From Burkholderia vietnamiensis LMG 10929 (GTDB taxonomy: Bacteria > Pseudomonadota > Gammaproteobacteria > Burkholderiales > Burkholderiaceae): a DNA stretch of 64,000 bases. Shown here in pieces: positions 1 through 9,117 of this stretch (position 1 is its first letter; every line of letters starts with the position of its first letter). Below the pieces are notes generated by a model. It saw only the letters and a program-made list of their open reading frames with translations, was not told where the DNA came from and ran no database searches. The DNA lies in contig NZ_CP009631.1 of NCBI RefSeq assembly GCF_000959445.1, positions 620,001 through 684,000 on the forward strand. The letters are read 5' to 3'. A program made the translations under genes and the position numbers.

Positions 1-1516
1 CGCGCTTGTCGACGGTTTCGATGCCGTGGTCGAGGCTGTTGCGCACCAGGTGCGTGAGCGGGTCGATGATGCGCTCGATCAGGCTCTTGTCCAGCTCGGT
101 GGCCTGACCGAACGTGACGAGCTCGACCTGCTTGCCGAGCTTGCCGGCGAGATCGCGCACCAGCCGCGGGAAGCGGCTGAACACGTAGTCCATCGGCATC
201 ATCCGGATCGACATCACCGCTTCCTGCAGGTCGCGCGCGTTGCGCTCGAGCTGCGCCATCCCGTTGAACAGGCGGTCGTGCAGCGCGGGATCGAAGGCGG
301 TCGCGGTTTCCGCGAGCATCGCCTGCGTGATCACGAGTTCGCCGACGAGGTTGATCAGCTGGTCGACCTTCTCGACGCCGACGCGAATCGAGCTGCCTTC
401 GGCGCCGCCTGCCGCGCCGGCCGCGCCGCGCGGACGCTTGTCGTCGTGGTGATGGTGGGCGGCATGCGCGTTGGCCGGTTCGGCGTGCGGCGCTTGCTGC
501 GGCTGGGCTGCGGCCACCGGCTGTGCCGGCGCCTGCGGCGCGGCCGCGGCGGCCGGCGCCGCCGGTGCGGCGGGCGCTGCGGGCGCGAACACCTCGACGC
601 GTGCGGCCGGTGCGGCTGCGGCCGCGGCCGGTTCGGCGGCAGCCGGCGGCGCGGCGGCCGGCGCCGGTGCGGGCACTGCGGCCTCTGCGGCCTCTGCTGC
701 CGGTGCGCCCGGCGCCGCCGCTGCGGCCGGCGCGGTGCCGCGCGAGATGCGGATCTGGCTTTCGTCGATCACGAAGCAGCACACGGCGATGATGTCGTCG
801 GACGGCACGTCCGATTCGAGCCACAGCGTCAGGTCGCCGCCCGACTGCTCGCGGCCGGCGATCCGGCCGAGATTGCTCAGCTCCTCGGTGAGGAGCGCCT
901 GGTCCTTCGCGTCGACGCCGACCAGCGTGATCTTCAGATGCGGGCCTTCGGCGCCGGCATCGGCCCCGCCTGCCGCCGGATGGGCGGCCGCGACGGCCTG
1001 TTCGATCACGTGGTCCGGCGCGCTATCGCCGGCGGCGGCGGGCTCCGGCGCAGCCGCAGCCGGCGCAGCGGGCGCGGGTGCGGCGGCCGCAGCCGGCGCG
1101 GGCGCCGGTGCTGCCGCGGCCGTGCCGCTCGCGGCCTTCAGCTGTTCGAGCTTCGCGCAGATTTCCGCGGCGGCCGCCGCGTCCGGCTCCGCGCTCGCAC
1201 GATAGTCGGCGAGCTGGTCGGACAGCACGTCCTTGGTCTCGAGGAACGCGTCGACCATTTCCTTGGTCAGCGTCAGCTCATGGTTGCGCGCGCGGTCGAG
1301 CAGCGATTCGAGGATGTGGGTCGTTTGCGTCAGCGCGGTAAAGCCGAACGTCGCCGCGCCGCCCTTGATCGAATGCGCGGCGCGGAAGATCGCCGCGAGA
1401 TCCTCGGGGTCGGGTGAATCGACGTCGAGGTTCAGCAGCAGCTGCTCCATCTGCGCGAGCAACTCGTCCGCTTCGTCGAAAAAGGTCTGGTAGAACTGCG
1501 TGATGTCGAGAGTCAT
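1..1516 (-). CDS. cheA: Chemotaxis histidine kinase CheA (3' part outside window)
   Basis: CheA is the cytoplasmic histidine kinase that takes signals from chemoreceptors and phosphorylates CheY. About 505 N-terminal residues lie in the window. The Hpt domain carries the phospho-accepting His48 in RAAHSIKGGAATFG. A P2-like domain follows between very long Ala/Pro-rich linkers, then the dimerisation helices and the N-box HLVRNSLDHGIE of the ATPase domain right at the window edge. The remaining ATPase motifs and the CheW-like domain would lie to the left. It is the fourth gene after motA, motB and cheY on the same strand. The linkers, including a short His run, are low-complexity and likely to vary between strains. 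The family assignment is secure. Confidence 0.97.
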   Translation of the reverse strand, partial: MTLDITQFYQTFFDEADELLAQMEQLLLNLDVDSPDPEDLAAIFRAAHSIKGGAATFGFTALTQTTHILESLLDRARNHELTLTKEMVDAFLETKDVLSDQLADYRASAEPDAAAAAEICAKLEQLKAASGTAAAAPAPAPAAAAAPAPAAPAAAAPEPAAAGDSAPDHVIEQAVAAAHPAAGGADAGAEGPHLKITLVGVDAKDQALLTEELSNLGRIAGREQSGGDLTLWLESDVPSDDIIAVCCFVIDESQIRISRGTAPAAAAAPGAPAAEAAEAAVPAPAPAAAPPAAAEPAAAAAAPAARVEVFAPAAPAAPAAPAAAAAPQAPAQPVAAAQPQQAPHAEPANAHAAHHHHDDKRPRGAAGAAGGAEGSSIRVGVEKVDQLINLVGELVITQAMLAETATAFDPALHDRLFNGMAQLERNARDLQEAVMSIRMMPMDYVFSRFPRLVRDLAGKLGKQVELVTFGQATELDKSLIERIIDPLTHLVRNSLDHGIETVDKR

Positions 1517-1549
1517 GCCCGGTCACCGGTTGGATTCGTCGCGTTCATG

Positions 1550-1927
1550 TCAGGAGGCCGTCTGCTCGGAGAGCGTCGCGACCAAGTCGATCAGCACGGC
1601 CGGGTCGATCGGTTTTTCGATCCAGCCGGTCGCGCCCGCGTCGCGTGCGGCGTCCTTGAAGGCATCGCTGCCTTCGGTCGTCAGCACGAGGATCGGCGTG
1701 GCCGTATACGCGCTGAGCCTGCGCAGCGCGGAGATCACCTCGAGCCCGCTCCTGCGCGGCATGTTCTGGTCGGTCAGCACCAGGTCGTACGGCATCGTGG
1801 CCGCCATGTCGAAGCCGGCTTCGCCGTCCGGCGCCACCGTCACGTCGTAGCCGGCCTGCGCAAGCGTCGCCTGCAGCAGCGCACGCATGGTCGCGGAGTC
1901 GTCGATGGCGAGAATGGTTCGGATCAT
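1550..1927 (-). CDS. cheY: Chemotaxis response regulator CheY
   Basis: This is a 125-residue stand-alone receiver domain. It takes phosphate from CheA and, as CheY, binds the flagellar motor switch to alter rotation. Visible landmarks are the acidic pair Asp9-Asp10, the phospho-acceptor Asp53 in LVLTDQNMP, the Thr of ILVLTTEG and the Lys of EKPIDP. No output domain follows. An open frame continues upstream through motB in another phase, but the start at MIRTILAIDD gives the normal family length. It lies 23 bp after motB and 33 bp before cheA, so it is probably co-transcribed with both. Confidence 0.96.
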   Translation of the reverse strand: MIRTILAIDDSATMRALLQATLAQAGYDVTVAPDGEAGFDMAATMPYDLVLTDQNMPRRSGLEVISALRRLSAYTATPILVLTTEGSDAFKDAARDAGATGWIEKPIDPAVLIDLVATLSEQTAS

Positions 1928-1950
1928 GTCTGTCTCGGAAGCTGGAAACG

Positions 1951-2967
1951 TCAGGGTTTCGGCGCGACGGCCACGGCGCTCGCGAGCACCGGCCGGGCGG
2001 CCGAGGCGGCGCCCAGCTGCTGCCCGAGCAGCTTCGAGCCGGCCGCATCGGCCGACAGCGTGGTGGTCGTCGCGTCGTCGCGCATCAGCGCCTCTTCGGA
2101 TTTTCGGTTCAACACGATCACGCTGATCCGGCGGTTTTCCGGATCGAGCGGATCGGCCTTGTTCAGGTTCTGCGTCGAGGCGAGGCCGAGCACGCGCAGC
2201 ACCTTCGCCTCGTCCATGCCGCCTGCGATCAGCTCGCGGCGCGACGCGTTCGCACGATCGGCCGACAGCTCCCAGTTGCTGTAGCCGCCTTCGCCGCCCG
2301 CATACGGCACCGCGTCGGTGTGACCCTGCACGATGATCCGGTTCGGCACGTCGTTCAGCGTCTTGCCGATCTCGCGCAGGATGTCGCGCATGTACGGCTC
2401 GACGTTGTTGCTCGACATCGCGAACATCGGCCGCTTCTGCGAATCGACGATCTCGATGCGCAGGCCCATCAGCGTCGAGTCGATGCGGATCTGCTGGCGG
2501 AACTGACGCAGCGTCGGGTTCGCCTCGATCGCCGCCATCAGCTTGATCTGCAGGTCGTGCAGGCGCGCCTGCTCGCGCCGCTCGATCGCGCCTTGCGCCT
2601 GCGCCTGCGCGGTGTCTTCGCCCTTCTTCGCGACGCGGTCCGCGAGGCTCGTCGAGCCGTCGGTGCGGCGCGTCGTGCCGGCGTCGACGCTCGACAGGTC
2701 GCGGCCGCCGCCGTTGATGATGCTCGAGTCCTGCGAGCTGCGGTCGCCGCTGCCGAACAGCGCGGCCTGCAGCGGCGTGTTGAAGTACTCGGCGATCCCC
2801 TTCAGCTGCACCGGCGTGGCCGAGCTCAGCAGCCACATCAGCAGGAAGAACGCCATCATCGCGGTCATGAAGTCCGCGTATGCGAGCTTCCATGCGCCGC
2901 CGTGGTGGCCCTTCTTCTGCGGGGCCACCCGTTTCACGACGATTGCGCGATCCTTGCTCTTGCTCAT
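1951..2967 (-). CDS. motB: Flagellar motor stator protein MotB
   Basis: MotB anchors the stator to peptidoglycan and forms the proton channel with MotA. The 338-residue protein has a basic cytoplasmic N-terminus, one transmembrane helix (about residues 28-50) with the conserved proton-binding Asp32 in KLAYADFMTAMMAF, a linker, and a C-terminal OmpA-like peptidoglycan-binding domain (about 160-300, with VQGHTDAVPY and NRRISVIVL). Its length is usual for the family. It starts 13 bp after motA. The Ala-rich C-terminal tail beyond the OmpA domain is probably dispensable. Confidence 0.97.
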   Translation of the reverse strand: MSKSKDRAIVVKRVAPQKKGHHGGAWKLAYADFMTAMMAFFLLMWLLSSATPVQLKGIAEYFNTPLQAALFGSGDRSSQDSSIINGGGRDLSSVDAGTTRRTDGSTSLADRVAKKGEDTAQAQAQGAIERREQARLHDLQIKLMAAIEANPTLRQFRQQIRIDSTLMGLRIEIVDSQKRPMFAMSSNNVEPYMRDILREIGKTLNDVPNRIIVQGHTDAVPYAGGEGGYSNWELSADRANASRRELIAGGMDEAKVLRVLGLASTQNLNKADPLDPENRRISVIVLNRKSEEALMRDDATTTTLSADAAGSKLLGQQLGAASAARPVLASAVAVAPKP

Positions 2968-2980
2968 CGAACGCTCCGCG

Positions 2981-3841
2981 TCACTTCGCCTTCACGCGGC
3001 GCACGTGCTCTTCGAGCTCGTTGAACGACGGACGCTCGGTCGAGAACAGCACCTTGCGGCCGAATTCGACCGCGATTGCGGGCGCGTAGCCGTTCAGGCT
3101 CGCGAGGATCGTCACCTTGATGCACTGGAACATCTTGGTCGCCTCGGCCACGCGCTGCTCCGCGAGGCTCGACAGCGGCCCGATCAGCCCGTACGACAGC
3201 AGGATGCCCAGGAACGTGCCGACCAGCGCCTGCGCGATCATCGCGCCGAGCACCGCGGGCGGCTTGTCGGCCGACGCCATCGTGTGCACCACGCCCATCA
3301 CGGCCGCGACGATACCGAATGCCGGCATCGCGTCGCCGACACGCATCAGCGCGTGCGCCGGGGCTTCACCTTCGGTGTGGTGCGTCTCGATCTCCTCGTC
3401 CATCAGGCTCTCGATCTCGAACGCGTTCATGTTGCCGCCCACCATCAGGCGCAGGTAGTCGGTCAGGAATTCGACGATGTGGTGATCGGCGAGGATCTTC
3501 GGGTACTGCGTGAAGATCGGGCTCTTCTCCGGATCGTCGATGTCGGCTTCGAGCGTCAGCGTGCCTTCCTTGCGCGCTTTCGCGAGCAGCACGTACAGGA
3601 GCCCCATCAGCTCCATGTAGACGTCCTTGTTGTACTTCGAGCCCTTGAAGAGCGTCGGCAGCACGCGCAGGGTCGCCTTGATCGTCTTGATGCCGTTGCC
3701 GAGGATGAACGCGCCGACACCCGCACCGACGATCATCAGGATCTCGAGCGGCTGGACCAATGCGCCCAAATGCCCGCCTGCCAGCGCATAACCGCCGAAG
3801 ACGGACAACAGCGTCACGAGTGTTCCCACGATAATCAGCAC
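2981..3841 (-). CDS. motA: Flagellar motor stator protein MotA
   Basis: MotA is the membrane stator subunit that couples proton flow to flagellar torque. The 286-residue product begins MLIIVGTLVTLLSVFGGYA and shows four hydrophobic segments, two near the N-terminus and two after residue 160, separated by a large charged cytoplasmic loop, as expected. The start codon is GTG. A GAGGG ribosome-binding sequence lies about 7 bases upstream, and the product has the usual family length. It is the first gene of the motA-motB-cheY-cheA run and has a FliA-like promoter just upstream. Confidence 0.97.
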   Translation of the reverse strand: MLIIVGTLVTLLSVFGGYALAGGHLGALVQPLEILMIVGAGVGAFILGNGIKTIKATLRVLPTLFKGSKYNKDVYMELMGLLYVLLAKARKEGTLTLEADIDDPEKSPIFTQYPKILADHHIVEFLTDYLRLMVGGNMNAFEIESLMDEEIETHHTEGEAPAHALMRVGDAMPAFGIVAAVMGVVHTMASADKPPAVLGAMIAQALVGTFLGILLSYGLIGPLSSLAEQRVAEATKMFQCIKVTILASLNGYAPAIAVEFGRKVLFSTERPSFNELEEHVRRVKAK

Positions 3842-3888
3842 TGCCTGTCCCTCACGAAAGACCGGCGGGGAGACCGCCGTTAATCAGG

Positions 3889-3915
3889 TTTACGGCAGTC
3901 GGCAGGAAAACTTTC
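3889..3915 (-). promoter_or_regulatory. Putative sigma-28 (FliA) promoter of motAB-cheYA
   Basis: Read on the minus strand, GAAAGTTT, an 11-base spacer and GCCGTAAA match the flagellar sigma-28 consensus (TAAAGTTT, 11 bases, GCCGATAA) closely. The -10 element is about 50 bases upstream of the motA start. This fits class-3 flagellar expression of motility and chemotaxis genes. The match is seen in the sequence; activity is inferred. Confidence 0.75.
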
Positions 3916-4020
3916 GCGGCGCCTCCGCTGCGCTGCGGCGGTGTTTACCAGCAGGCCGGAATCGGTTCGCATGCGGTGCAGCCGCTGCCGGACGCTCGCC
4001 CGCGCGCCGTCCGGCGCGGC

Positions 4021-4575
4021 TCAGGCCGTCGCGGCGGCCAGTTCGGCGCGCGCGGCGGCAGCCTTGCGGGTCTTGCCCGCGCGCGACGGCGGTTGGCACA
4101 GGCCGCACACGAAACCTTGATGCGGATCATGCGCATGGGCGACGAAGTGGCCGCCGCAGCGCGTGCAGGGCGTCATCTGCAGCATCCCGGAATCGAAGAA
4201 GCGCACCAGCGTCCATGCGCGCGTGAGGCTCAGCGCGGCCTCGTCGCCCGACAGATCGACGTGCTCCTGATAGAGCCGGTACGCCTTGACGATCGACTGG
4301 ATCGGGTCGCAACGGCCGTGGTCCTGCATGAACCGGTAGATGTTGTAGAACAGCGACGAATGGATGTTCGGCTGCCACGTCATGAACCAGTCGGTCGAGA
4401 ACGGCAGCATCCCCTTCGGCGGCGACACGCCCTTCAGTTCCTTGTACAGCTTGATCAGGCGATCGCGCGACAGGCTCGTCTCCGCCTCCAGCAGCTGCAG
4501 CCGGGCGCCCAGTTCGATGAGTTCGATCGCGAGGGTGATTTCCTTCACCTCGTTCACGACGCTTTTGCTAGCCAT
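4021..4575 (-). CDS. flhC: Flagellar master regulator FlhC
   Basis: FlhC partners with FlhD in the hetero-oligomer that activates class-2 flagellar promoters. The 184-residue product is normal length. Its C-terminal half carries the zinc-binding cysteines (TPCTRCGG and FVCGLCQ). The start at MASKSVV was chosen because the frame upstream offers only a TTG two codons earlier. The Ala/Lys-rich C-terminal tail resembles other betaproteobacterial FlhC proteins. It lies 94 bp downstream of flhD on the same strand. The roughly 180 bp between it and motA contains the motA promoter. Confidence 0.96.
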   Translation of the reverse strand: MASKSVVNEVKEITLAIELIELGARLQLLEAETSLSRDRLIKLYKELKGVSPPKGMLPFSTDWFMTWQPNIHSSLFYNIYRFMQDHGRCDPIQSIVKAYRLYQEHVDLSGDEAALSLTRAWTLVRFFDSGMLQMTPCTRCGGHFVAHAHDPHQGFVCGLCQPPSRAGKTRKAAAARAELAAATA

Positions 4576-4669
4576 GGTCAATAACCGTACGCTTGACGTT
4601 GTTCGGATGTGTCGCCGATACGCCGCCCGCCGGCGCGGCGCGCCGGGGCGAACGTGGAGGCGGTGGTGA

Positions 4670-4990
4670 TCAGCGGACGCTTTCGACCGGCTGGCCGGCC
4701 ATCAGGATGGCCGAATGTGCGTGCGTGACGACGTCGCTGCGGCCTTTGTCGGCGAGCGACGACAGCAACGCGTGGTCGTCGAAGCGGAAGCGGCACAGCA
4801 TCTGGTTCGATGCGGCGAGCTTCACGGTCTGCGCGAGCGTGAGGTTCGCGAGCACATCGGCGAGTTCCTCGGAAACACCCATGCGGAACATGCCCATCGC
4901 TTTGTCTTCCCGCAGCAGGCGCTGCGCGAGAAGGAGGTACGACAGGTTGACCTCTTTGATCTCACTGAGCATTTCGCTGGTGGCGCTCAT
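4670..4990 (-). CDS. flhD: Flagellar master regulator FlhD
   Basis: FlhD is the helical partner of FlhC in the flagellar master activator. The 106-residue product (MSATSEMLSEIKEVNLSYL) has the family's Leu-rich dimerisation helices, with LLLAQRLLREDKAMGMFR in the first third, and normal length. There are two adjacent ATG codons. A GGGGGA sequence abuts the upstream one, so the second (used here) has the better spacing; the difference is one residue. It is the first gene of flhDC, with a long upstream non-coding region. Confidence 0.95.
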   Translation of the reverse strand: MSATSEMLSEIKEVNLSYLLLAQRLLREDKAMGMFRMGVSEELADVLANLTLAQTVKLAASNQMLCRFRFDDHALLSSLADKGRSDVVTHAHSAILMAGQPVESVR

Positions 4991-5640
4991 CATTCCCCCG
5001 TTAGAAAACTTTGCTTTGGCCTTTCGTGTTATGAAAACGTTTGCTCTATCAGGCGCCTACTGGCGCAGCTGCCGGCACGTTTATAGTCTTACAGGGCGAA
5101 TTCTGGCTAAACGGCCTTTATGCCGGTATCAGCGAAGTGGCGTATGCCGTGCAGGATTTGTCTGTAAACCGTGTAGGAATTTTTCCGACAGAAAAAATGC
5201 CCGGTGGGGACGGGTGAAACCCGGATCTGTCGGAGGAGAGGCGCTGCAGAGCGCGTAGACGGGGGAAGCTGGAACGGCGGGGCGCGAGTGAGTCAATCGG
5301 TAAAAATTATAGTGGTTTTTCACGATATCGCAACAATTATGGCCACTGTCTCGATTTCGATTCGCGTGCCCTTTTTCTCGGGGTTTTCGCGTATTTCATC
5401 GTGTAACAAGCCTTAAGTCTTTGAAAAAACACTCGAACCCCTGAAGGCGATATCCATAATGGACTCCAATGGGCGGCGGCGTGAGCCGCGCCGGCCCGCC
5501 CCGCAGCTTGCCGCCCGGCGTCCCGCATCTCCCCTCGCGGGCCGGTCACGTACCGCTCAGCGCGTGCGTCGGCGAGTTCCGCAACCTTGTATCGGACCAG
5601 CATCCGCACCGGACCCGCTGGTCGACACTGGAGAACGCCC
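4991..5640. promoter_or_regulatory. Long non-coding leader/promoter region upstream of flhDC
   Basis: About 650 bases separate flhD from the divergently placed glycosyltransferase gene. The segment is clearly more AT-rich than its surroundings, with A/T runs near 5170-5190, 5300-5340 and 5405-5435. No open frame here has family-like content. Such length upstream of flhDC usually reflects multi-factor control of the flagellar master operon. I could not assign individual promoter elements with confidence. Confidence 0.5.
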
Positions 5641-6705
5641 ATGCGTATTGCCCAGATCGCGCCGCTTTACGAAGCCGTCCCGCCGAAACTTTACGGCGGC
5701 ACCGAGCGTGTCGTGTCTTACCTGACCGAGGCGCTCGTCGAACTCGGCCACGACGTGACGCTGTTCGCGAGCGGCGACTCCGTCACGTCCGCGCGACTCG
5801 AGGCCGCGTGGCCGCGCGCGCTGCGGCTCGACCCGTCGATCCGCGACTCGATGGCGCCCCATATGCGCCTGATCGAGCAGGTGGCGCGGGTCGCGCACGA
5901 ATTCGACGTGCTGCACTTCCATCTGGACTATCTGCCGTTCCCGCTGATGTCGCGGCTCGACACGCCTTATGTGACGACGCTGCACGGCCGCCTCGACCTG
6001 CCCGAGCTGCAGCCGGTGTTCGACGCGTTCCCGGACGCGCCCGTCGTATCGATCTCGAATTCGCAGCGCAAGCCGCTGCCGCAGGCCGCGTGGGCCGGCA
6101 CCGTGTATCACGGGCTGCCCGACACGCTGCTCACGCCCCAGCCGGACGTGAAGCCCGAGTACCTCGCGTTCCTCGGCCGCATCTGCCCGGAAAAGCGCGT
6201 GGACACGGCGATCCGGATCGCCGCGCAAAGCGGGCTGCCGCTGAAGATCGCCGCGAAGGTCGACAAGGCCGACGCCGACTACTTCAAGGAAGTGATCGAG
6301 CCGCTGCTGGGCGAGGCGCACGTCGAATTCATCGGCGAGATCAACGAGGCGCAGAAGCCGGCGTTCCTGTCGGGCGCCAAGGCGCTGCTGTTCCCGATCG
6401 ACTGGCCGGAACCGTTCGGGCTGGTAATGATCGAGGCGATGGCGTGCGGTACGCCGGTCGTGGCGTTCAACCGCGGCTCGGTGCCGGAGGTGATCGAGGA
6501 CGGCGTGACCGGCTTCATCGTCGAGGACGTCCAGGGCGCGGTCGGCGCACTGCACCGGATCGACAGCCTGTCGCGCGACGCGATCCGCGCCCGCTTCGAT
6601 ACGCGCTTCAGCGCCACGGCGATGGCGCGCTGCTATGTCGAAACCTACGAATCGCTTTGCGCGGCGGCGAAACGCCCGGCGTTGCGCAGGGTCGCCGGAG
6701 CCTGA
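5641..6705 (+). CDS. Family 4 (GT-B) glycosyltransferase
   Basis: This is a 354-residue GT-B fold glycosyltransferase transferring a sugar from a nucleotide-sugar donor to an unknown acceptor. The N-terminal domain starts MRIAQIAPLYEAVPPKLYGG, with the glycine loop typical of GT4 acceptor-side folds. The C-terminal domain has the donor-binding EPFGLVMIEAMACGTPVV region with the E-x7-E pair. The start at MRIAQIAP was preferred because the open frame upstream has no recognisable content. It is a single gene between flhDC and an H-NS-like gene and is followed by a strong hairpin terminator. The location near flagellar genes is suggestive only. Confidence 0.88.
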   Translation: MRIAQIAPLYEAVPPKLYGGTERVVSYLTEALVELGHDVTLFASGDSVTSARLEAAWPRALRLDPSIRDSMAPHMRLIEQVARVAHEFDVLHFHLDYLPFPLMSRLDTPYVTTLHGRLDLPELQPVFDAFPDAPVVSISNSQRKPLPQAAWAGTVYHGLPDTLLTPQPDVKPEYLAFLGRICPEKRVDTAIRIAAQSGLPLKIAAKVDKADADYFKEVIEPLLGEAHVEFIGEINEAQKPAFLSGAKALLFPIDWPEPFGLVMIEAMACGTPVVAFNRGSVPEVIEDGVTGFIVEDVQGAVGALHRIDSLSRDAIRARFDTRFSATAMARCYVETYESLCAAAKRPALRRVAGA

Positions 6706-6778
6706 CGCGTAAATTCGTCACGAAATACGCCGGAAAAATTGCGTGGAAATCCGCGCGTAAAAGCTGCCGGCATCGAAC

Positions 6779-6812
6779 AAAGAGCCGCATCGTCGATGCG
6801 GCTCTTTCTTTT
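6779..6812. terminator. Rho-independent terminator, probably bidirectional
   Basis: A perfect inverted repeat of 14 bases (AAAGAGCCGCATCG and its complement) with a minimal loop is followed by a T-rich tract. It lies between the convergent GT4 and H-NS-like genes and is symmetrical enough to serve both. Confidence 0.85.
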
Positions 6813-6848
6813 TGCGCGGCGCGCTGATTGGTGCCGGCGATTGGTGGA

Positions 6849-7145
6849 TCATTCGATCAGGAAACGATCGCGGTTTTTGCCGACGATCCAATTCGGCGGC
6901 TTGCCGCGACCACTCCAGGTTGCACCCGACTTCGGATCGCGGTATTTCGGCGGCAACGGCGCCTTTTTCGGCGGCCGGCCGCGCCGCGCCCGCTCGGCGA
7001 ATCCCAGATCCTGGGCCGTCAGCCCGTATTCGGCAATCACCCGCTGGACTTCGGTGATCACTGCCGCCACTTCCTGACGGCGCACTTCGTCCGCCTGGGC
7101 CTGCAGATCGGCGATCTGCGCCTTGAGTTTCGCGTATTGAGACAT
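6849..7145 (-). CDS. H-NS family nucleoid-associated protein
   Basis: This is a 98-residue H-NS/MvaT-type DNA-binding protein expected to bind AT-rich DNA and silence genes. The N-terminal 60 residues form a coiled coil (MSQYAKLKAQIADLQAQADE). After a basic RRGRPPKK linker, the C-terminal domain carries the family signature YRDPKSGATWSGRGKPPNWI. The start at MSQYAKL is preferred over an in-frame ATG seven codons upstream because it matches the usual N-terminus. The gene is transcribed away from aqpZ. Confidence 0.93.
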   Translation of the reverse strand: MSQYAKLKAQIADLQAQADEVRRQEVAAVITEVQRVIAEYGLTAQDLGFAERARRGRPPKKAPLPPKYRDPKSGATWSGRGKPPNWIVGKNRDRFLIE

Positions 7146-7440
7146 ATCGACTCCCTTTTTTTGCATGATGCGGCTCCGCCGACTCCGGCCGGAACGCCGA
7201 CACCCGTTACGTCATCGCACTGCCGCCCTGCTCTTGCCAATTAATTCTGCCATCTTTAACCGATTCGTCTATATGGAGAATGCGGATTTATTCTAATAAA
7301 GCGAGCCGTCGGCATTCAAATTTAACAATCGTTGACCCTCGTCGGTCCGATTCATTTCCTATAATCCAGACCAATTCGGGCGACGAAGTAAATCAGCCGG
7401 CCGCCCATTGGTGTTCACCCTACTTGGACGAGGTCCCTTC
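7146..7440. promoter_or_regulatory. Divergent AT-rich promoter region between H-NS-like gene and aqpZ
   Basis: A segment of about 295 bases is markedly AT-rich around 7240-7375 (for example taatcc, tttaacaatcg and attctaataaag stretches). It must hold the promoters of both divergent genes. No gene is seen in it. The base composition would suit autoregulation by the H-NS-like protein, but that is inference. Confidence 0.5.
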
Positions 7441-8178
7441 ATGAATCTTTCACAGCGGCTGGCCGCAGAAGCATTCGGCACGTTTTGGCTGGTGCTCGGC
7501 GGGTGCGGAAGCGCCGTGCTGGCGGCCGCCTTTCCGGGCCTCGGCATCGGCTTTGCCGGCGTCGCACTTGCTTTCGGCCTGACCGTGCTGACGATGGCAT
7601 TCGCGATCGGCCATATTTCGGGTTGCCATTTGAATCCGGCTGTGAGCGTGGGCTTGACGGTCGCCGGCCGCTTTCCGGCACGCGATCTCGTCCCGTACAT
7701 CGTGGCGCAGGTGGTCGGCGCCACGCTCGGCGCGTTCGTGCTGTATCTGATCGCAACCGGCAAGCCGGGCTTCGACGTGGTGGGCAGCGGCTTTGCGACC
7801 AACGGCTTCGGCGAGCGCTCGCCCGGCCACTACTCGCTCGGCGCGGCGTTCATCTGCGAAGTCGTGATGACGGGCTTCTTCCTGTTCGTGATTCTCGGCG
7901 CGACCGACAAGCGCGCGCCGGCCGGCTTCGCACCGATCGCGATCGGCCTGTGCCTGACGTTGATCCACCTGATCTCGATCCCGGTCACGAACACGTCGGT
8001 GAACCCGGCCCGCTCGACCGGCCCCGCGCTGTTCGTGGGCGGCGAAGCGATCGGCCAGCTGTGGCTGTTCTGGATTGCGCCGATCATCGGCGCAGCCATC
8101 GCAGGGGTCGTCTATCCGTTGATCGCAGGGCGCGACGCTGCCGTCCCGCTGCCCGCATCCGCTCGCACCGTCGAATAA
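7441..8178 (+). CDS. aqpZ: Aquaporin Z
   Basis: This inner-membrane water channel has 245 residues and six hydrophobic segments. Both pore-lining NPA boxes are present: HLNPAVS in the first half and NTSVNPARS in the second. The N-terminal region ([25 protein letters not shown]) matches the AqpZ subgroup, as does the Arg after the second NPA box. The start at MNLSQRL is preferred over an ATG 11 codons upstream because it gives the family N-terminus. The gene stands alone and is followed by a terminator. Confidence 0.96.
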   Translation: MNLSQRLAAEAFGTFWLVLGGCGSAVLAAAFPGLGIGFAGVALAFGLTVLTMAFAIGHISGCHLNPAVSVGLTVAGRFPARDLVPYIVAQVVGATLGAFVLYLIATGKPGFDVVGSGFATNGFGERSPGHYSLGAAFICEVVMTGFFLFVILGATDKRAPAGFAPIAIGLCLTLIHLISIPVTNTSVNPARSTGPALFVGGEAIGQLWLFWIAPIIGAAIAGVVYPLIAGRDAAVPLPASARTVE

Positions 8179-8247
8179 CAACGCTACGGGGTCACGCGAG
8201 CAGCGCAGCGAGCCTCACGCTGTCGAACAACACGAGGCAGGTAATTT

Positions 8248-8276
8248 GAACGGGCGCCGCTGGCGCCCGTTTTTCC
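8248..8276. terminator. Rho-independent terminator after aqpZ
   Basis: The hairpin AACGGGCGCC-GCT-GGCGCCCGTT is followed by a T-rich run between the convergent aqpZ and Cof-type phosphatase genes. Confidence 0.85.
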
Positions 8277-8283
8277 TTTTCGT

Positions 8284-9117
8284 TCAGGACGCCGCGACGC
8301 CGTCGACGGCATCCGTCAGCGCGAACAGCGTGCGCAGGTGACGCGCCACGCCGGCGTCGAAGTTGTTGCCGATCCGCGGAATGTGCGGCAAGCGCGCGAT
8401 CAGGTCGGGATTCGCGTTGTTCATCATGAACGCGTGCCCGGCGGTTTCGAGCAGATCGATGTCGTTCATGTTGTCGCCGAACGCGATGCAGTGCCCGGCG
8501 TCGACGCCGAGCCGCTCGAGCACCGCCCGCAGCGCGCGGCCTTTCGAGACGTTGGCGGTCATCACTTCCAGGCAATCGGGCAGCGAGTAGGTGACGTACA
8601 GCGCGTCGCCGAACTGCACGCGCATCTGCTCGGCGACCACCGCGAGGTCGGCCGGCTCGCCGATGTAGAGCACCTTCGCGATATCCGCGCCGTCGTGCGC
8701 GGCCATGTCGATCACGTCGTAGCGGAAACCGGAGTCCTGATGGAATTCGAGCAGGTGCGGGGCCTCGCGATCGATCAGCCAGCCGCGATCGGTAAACAGA
8801 TTGACGATCACGCGCCCGTGCGCGCCGGCCACGGCGGGCTGCACGAGCTCGCGGACGATTGCCGGGTCGATGTCCTGCGCGTGGATCGCCGTATCGTCCG
8901 GCGCGTGCACGCGCGCGCCGTTCGACGTGATCAGGTATGGCCGGATCCCCAGCACGTCGCGAATGCCGGCGACGTCCGCATAATGCCGCCCGGTCGCGAT
9001 CACGAACTGCAGGCCGTCGCGTTCGAGCCGGCGGATGGTCTCGATCGTGTACGGATCGAGCTGGTGATCGCGGTTCAGCAGGGTGCCGTCGAGATCGGTG
9101 GCAATGACTTTGTACAT
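8284..9117 (-). CDS. Cof-type HAD-superfamily phosphatase
   Basis: A 277-residue HAD hydrolase of the Cof (type IIB cap) group. These enzymes dephosphorylate small sugar phosphates or cofactor precursors such as FMN or pyridoxal phosphate; the substrate here is not deducible. Motif I is DLDGTLLN at residues 8-15 with the nucleophile and acid aspartates. Motif II lies in VIATGRHYAD, and motifs III/IV in the Lys of SKGRALRAV and GDNMNDIDLLE. Start at MYKVIATDLDG. It is a single gene, separated from the sugar-kinase gene by about 120 bp. Confidence 0.93.
   Translation of the reverse strand: MYKVIATDLDGTLLNRDHQLDPYTIETIRRLERDGLQFVIATGRHYADVAGIRDVLGIRPYLITSNGARVHAPDDTAIHAQDIDPAIVRELVQPAVAGAHGRVIVNLFTDRGWLIDREAPHLLEFHQDSGFRYDVIDMAAHDGADIAKVLYIGEPADLAVVAEQMRVQFGDALYVTYSLPDCLEVMTANVSKGRALRAVLERLGVDAGHCIAFGDNMNDIDLLETAGHAFMMNNANPDLIARLPHIPRIGNNFDAGVARHLRTLFALTDAVDGVAAS

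Noticed and set aside
1-1417. Plus-strand frames opposite cheA, Gly/Arg/Cys-rich
   Set aside because: Antisense to the Ala/Pro linkers of CheA; no domain or start signal.
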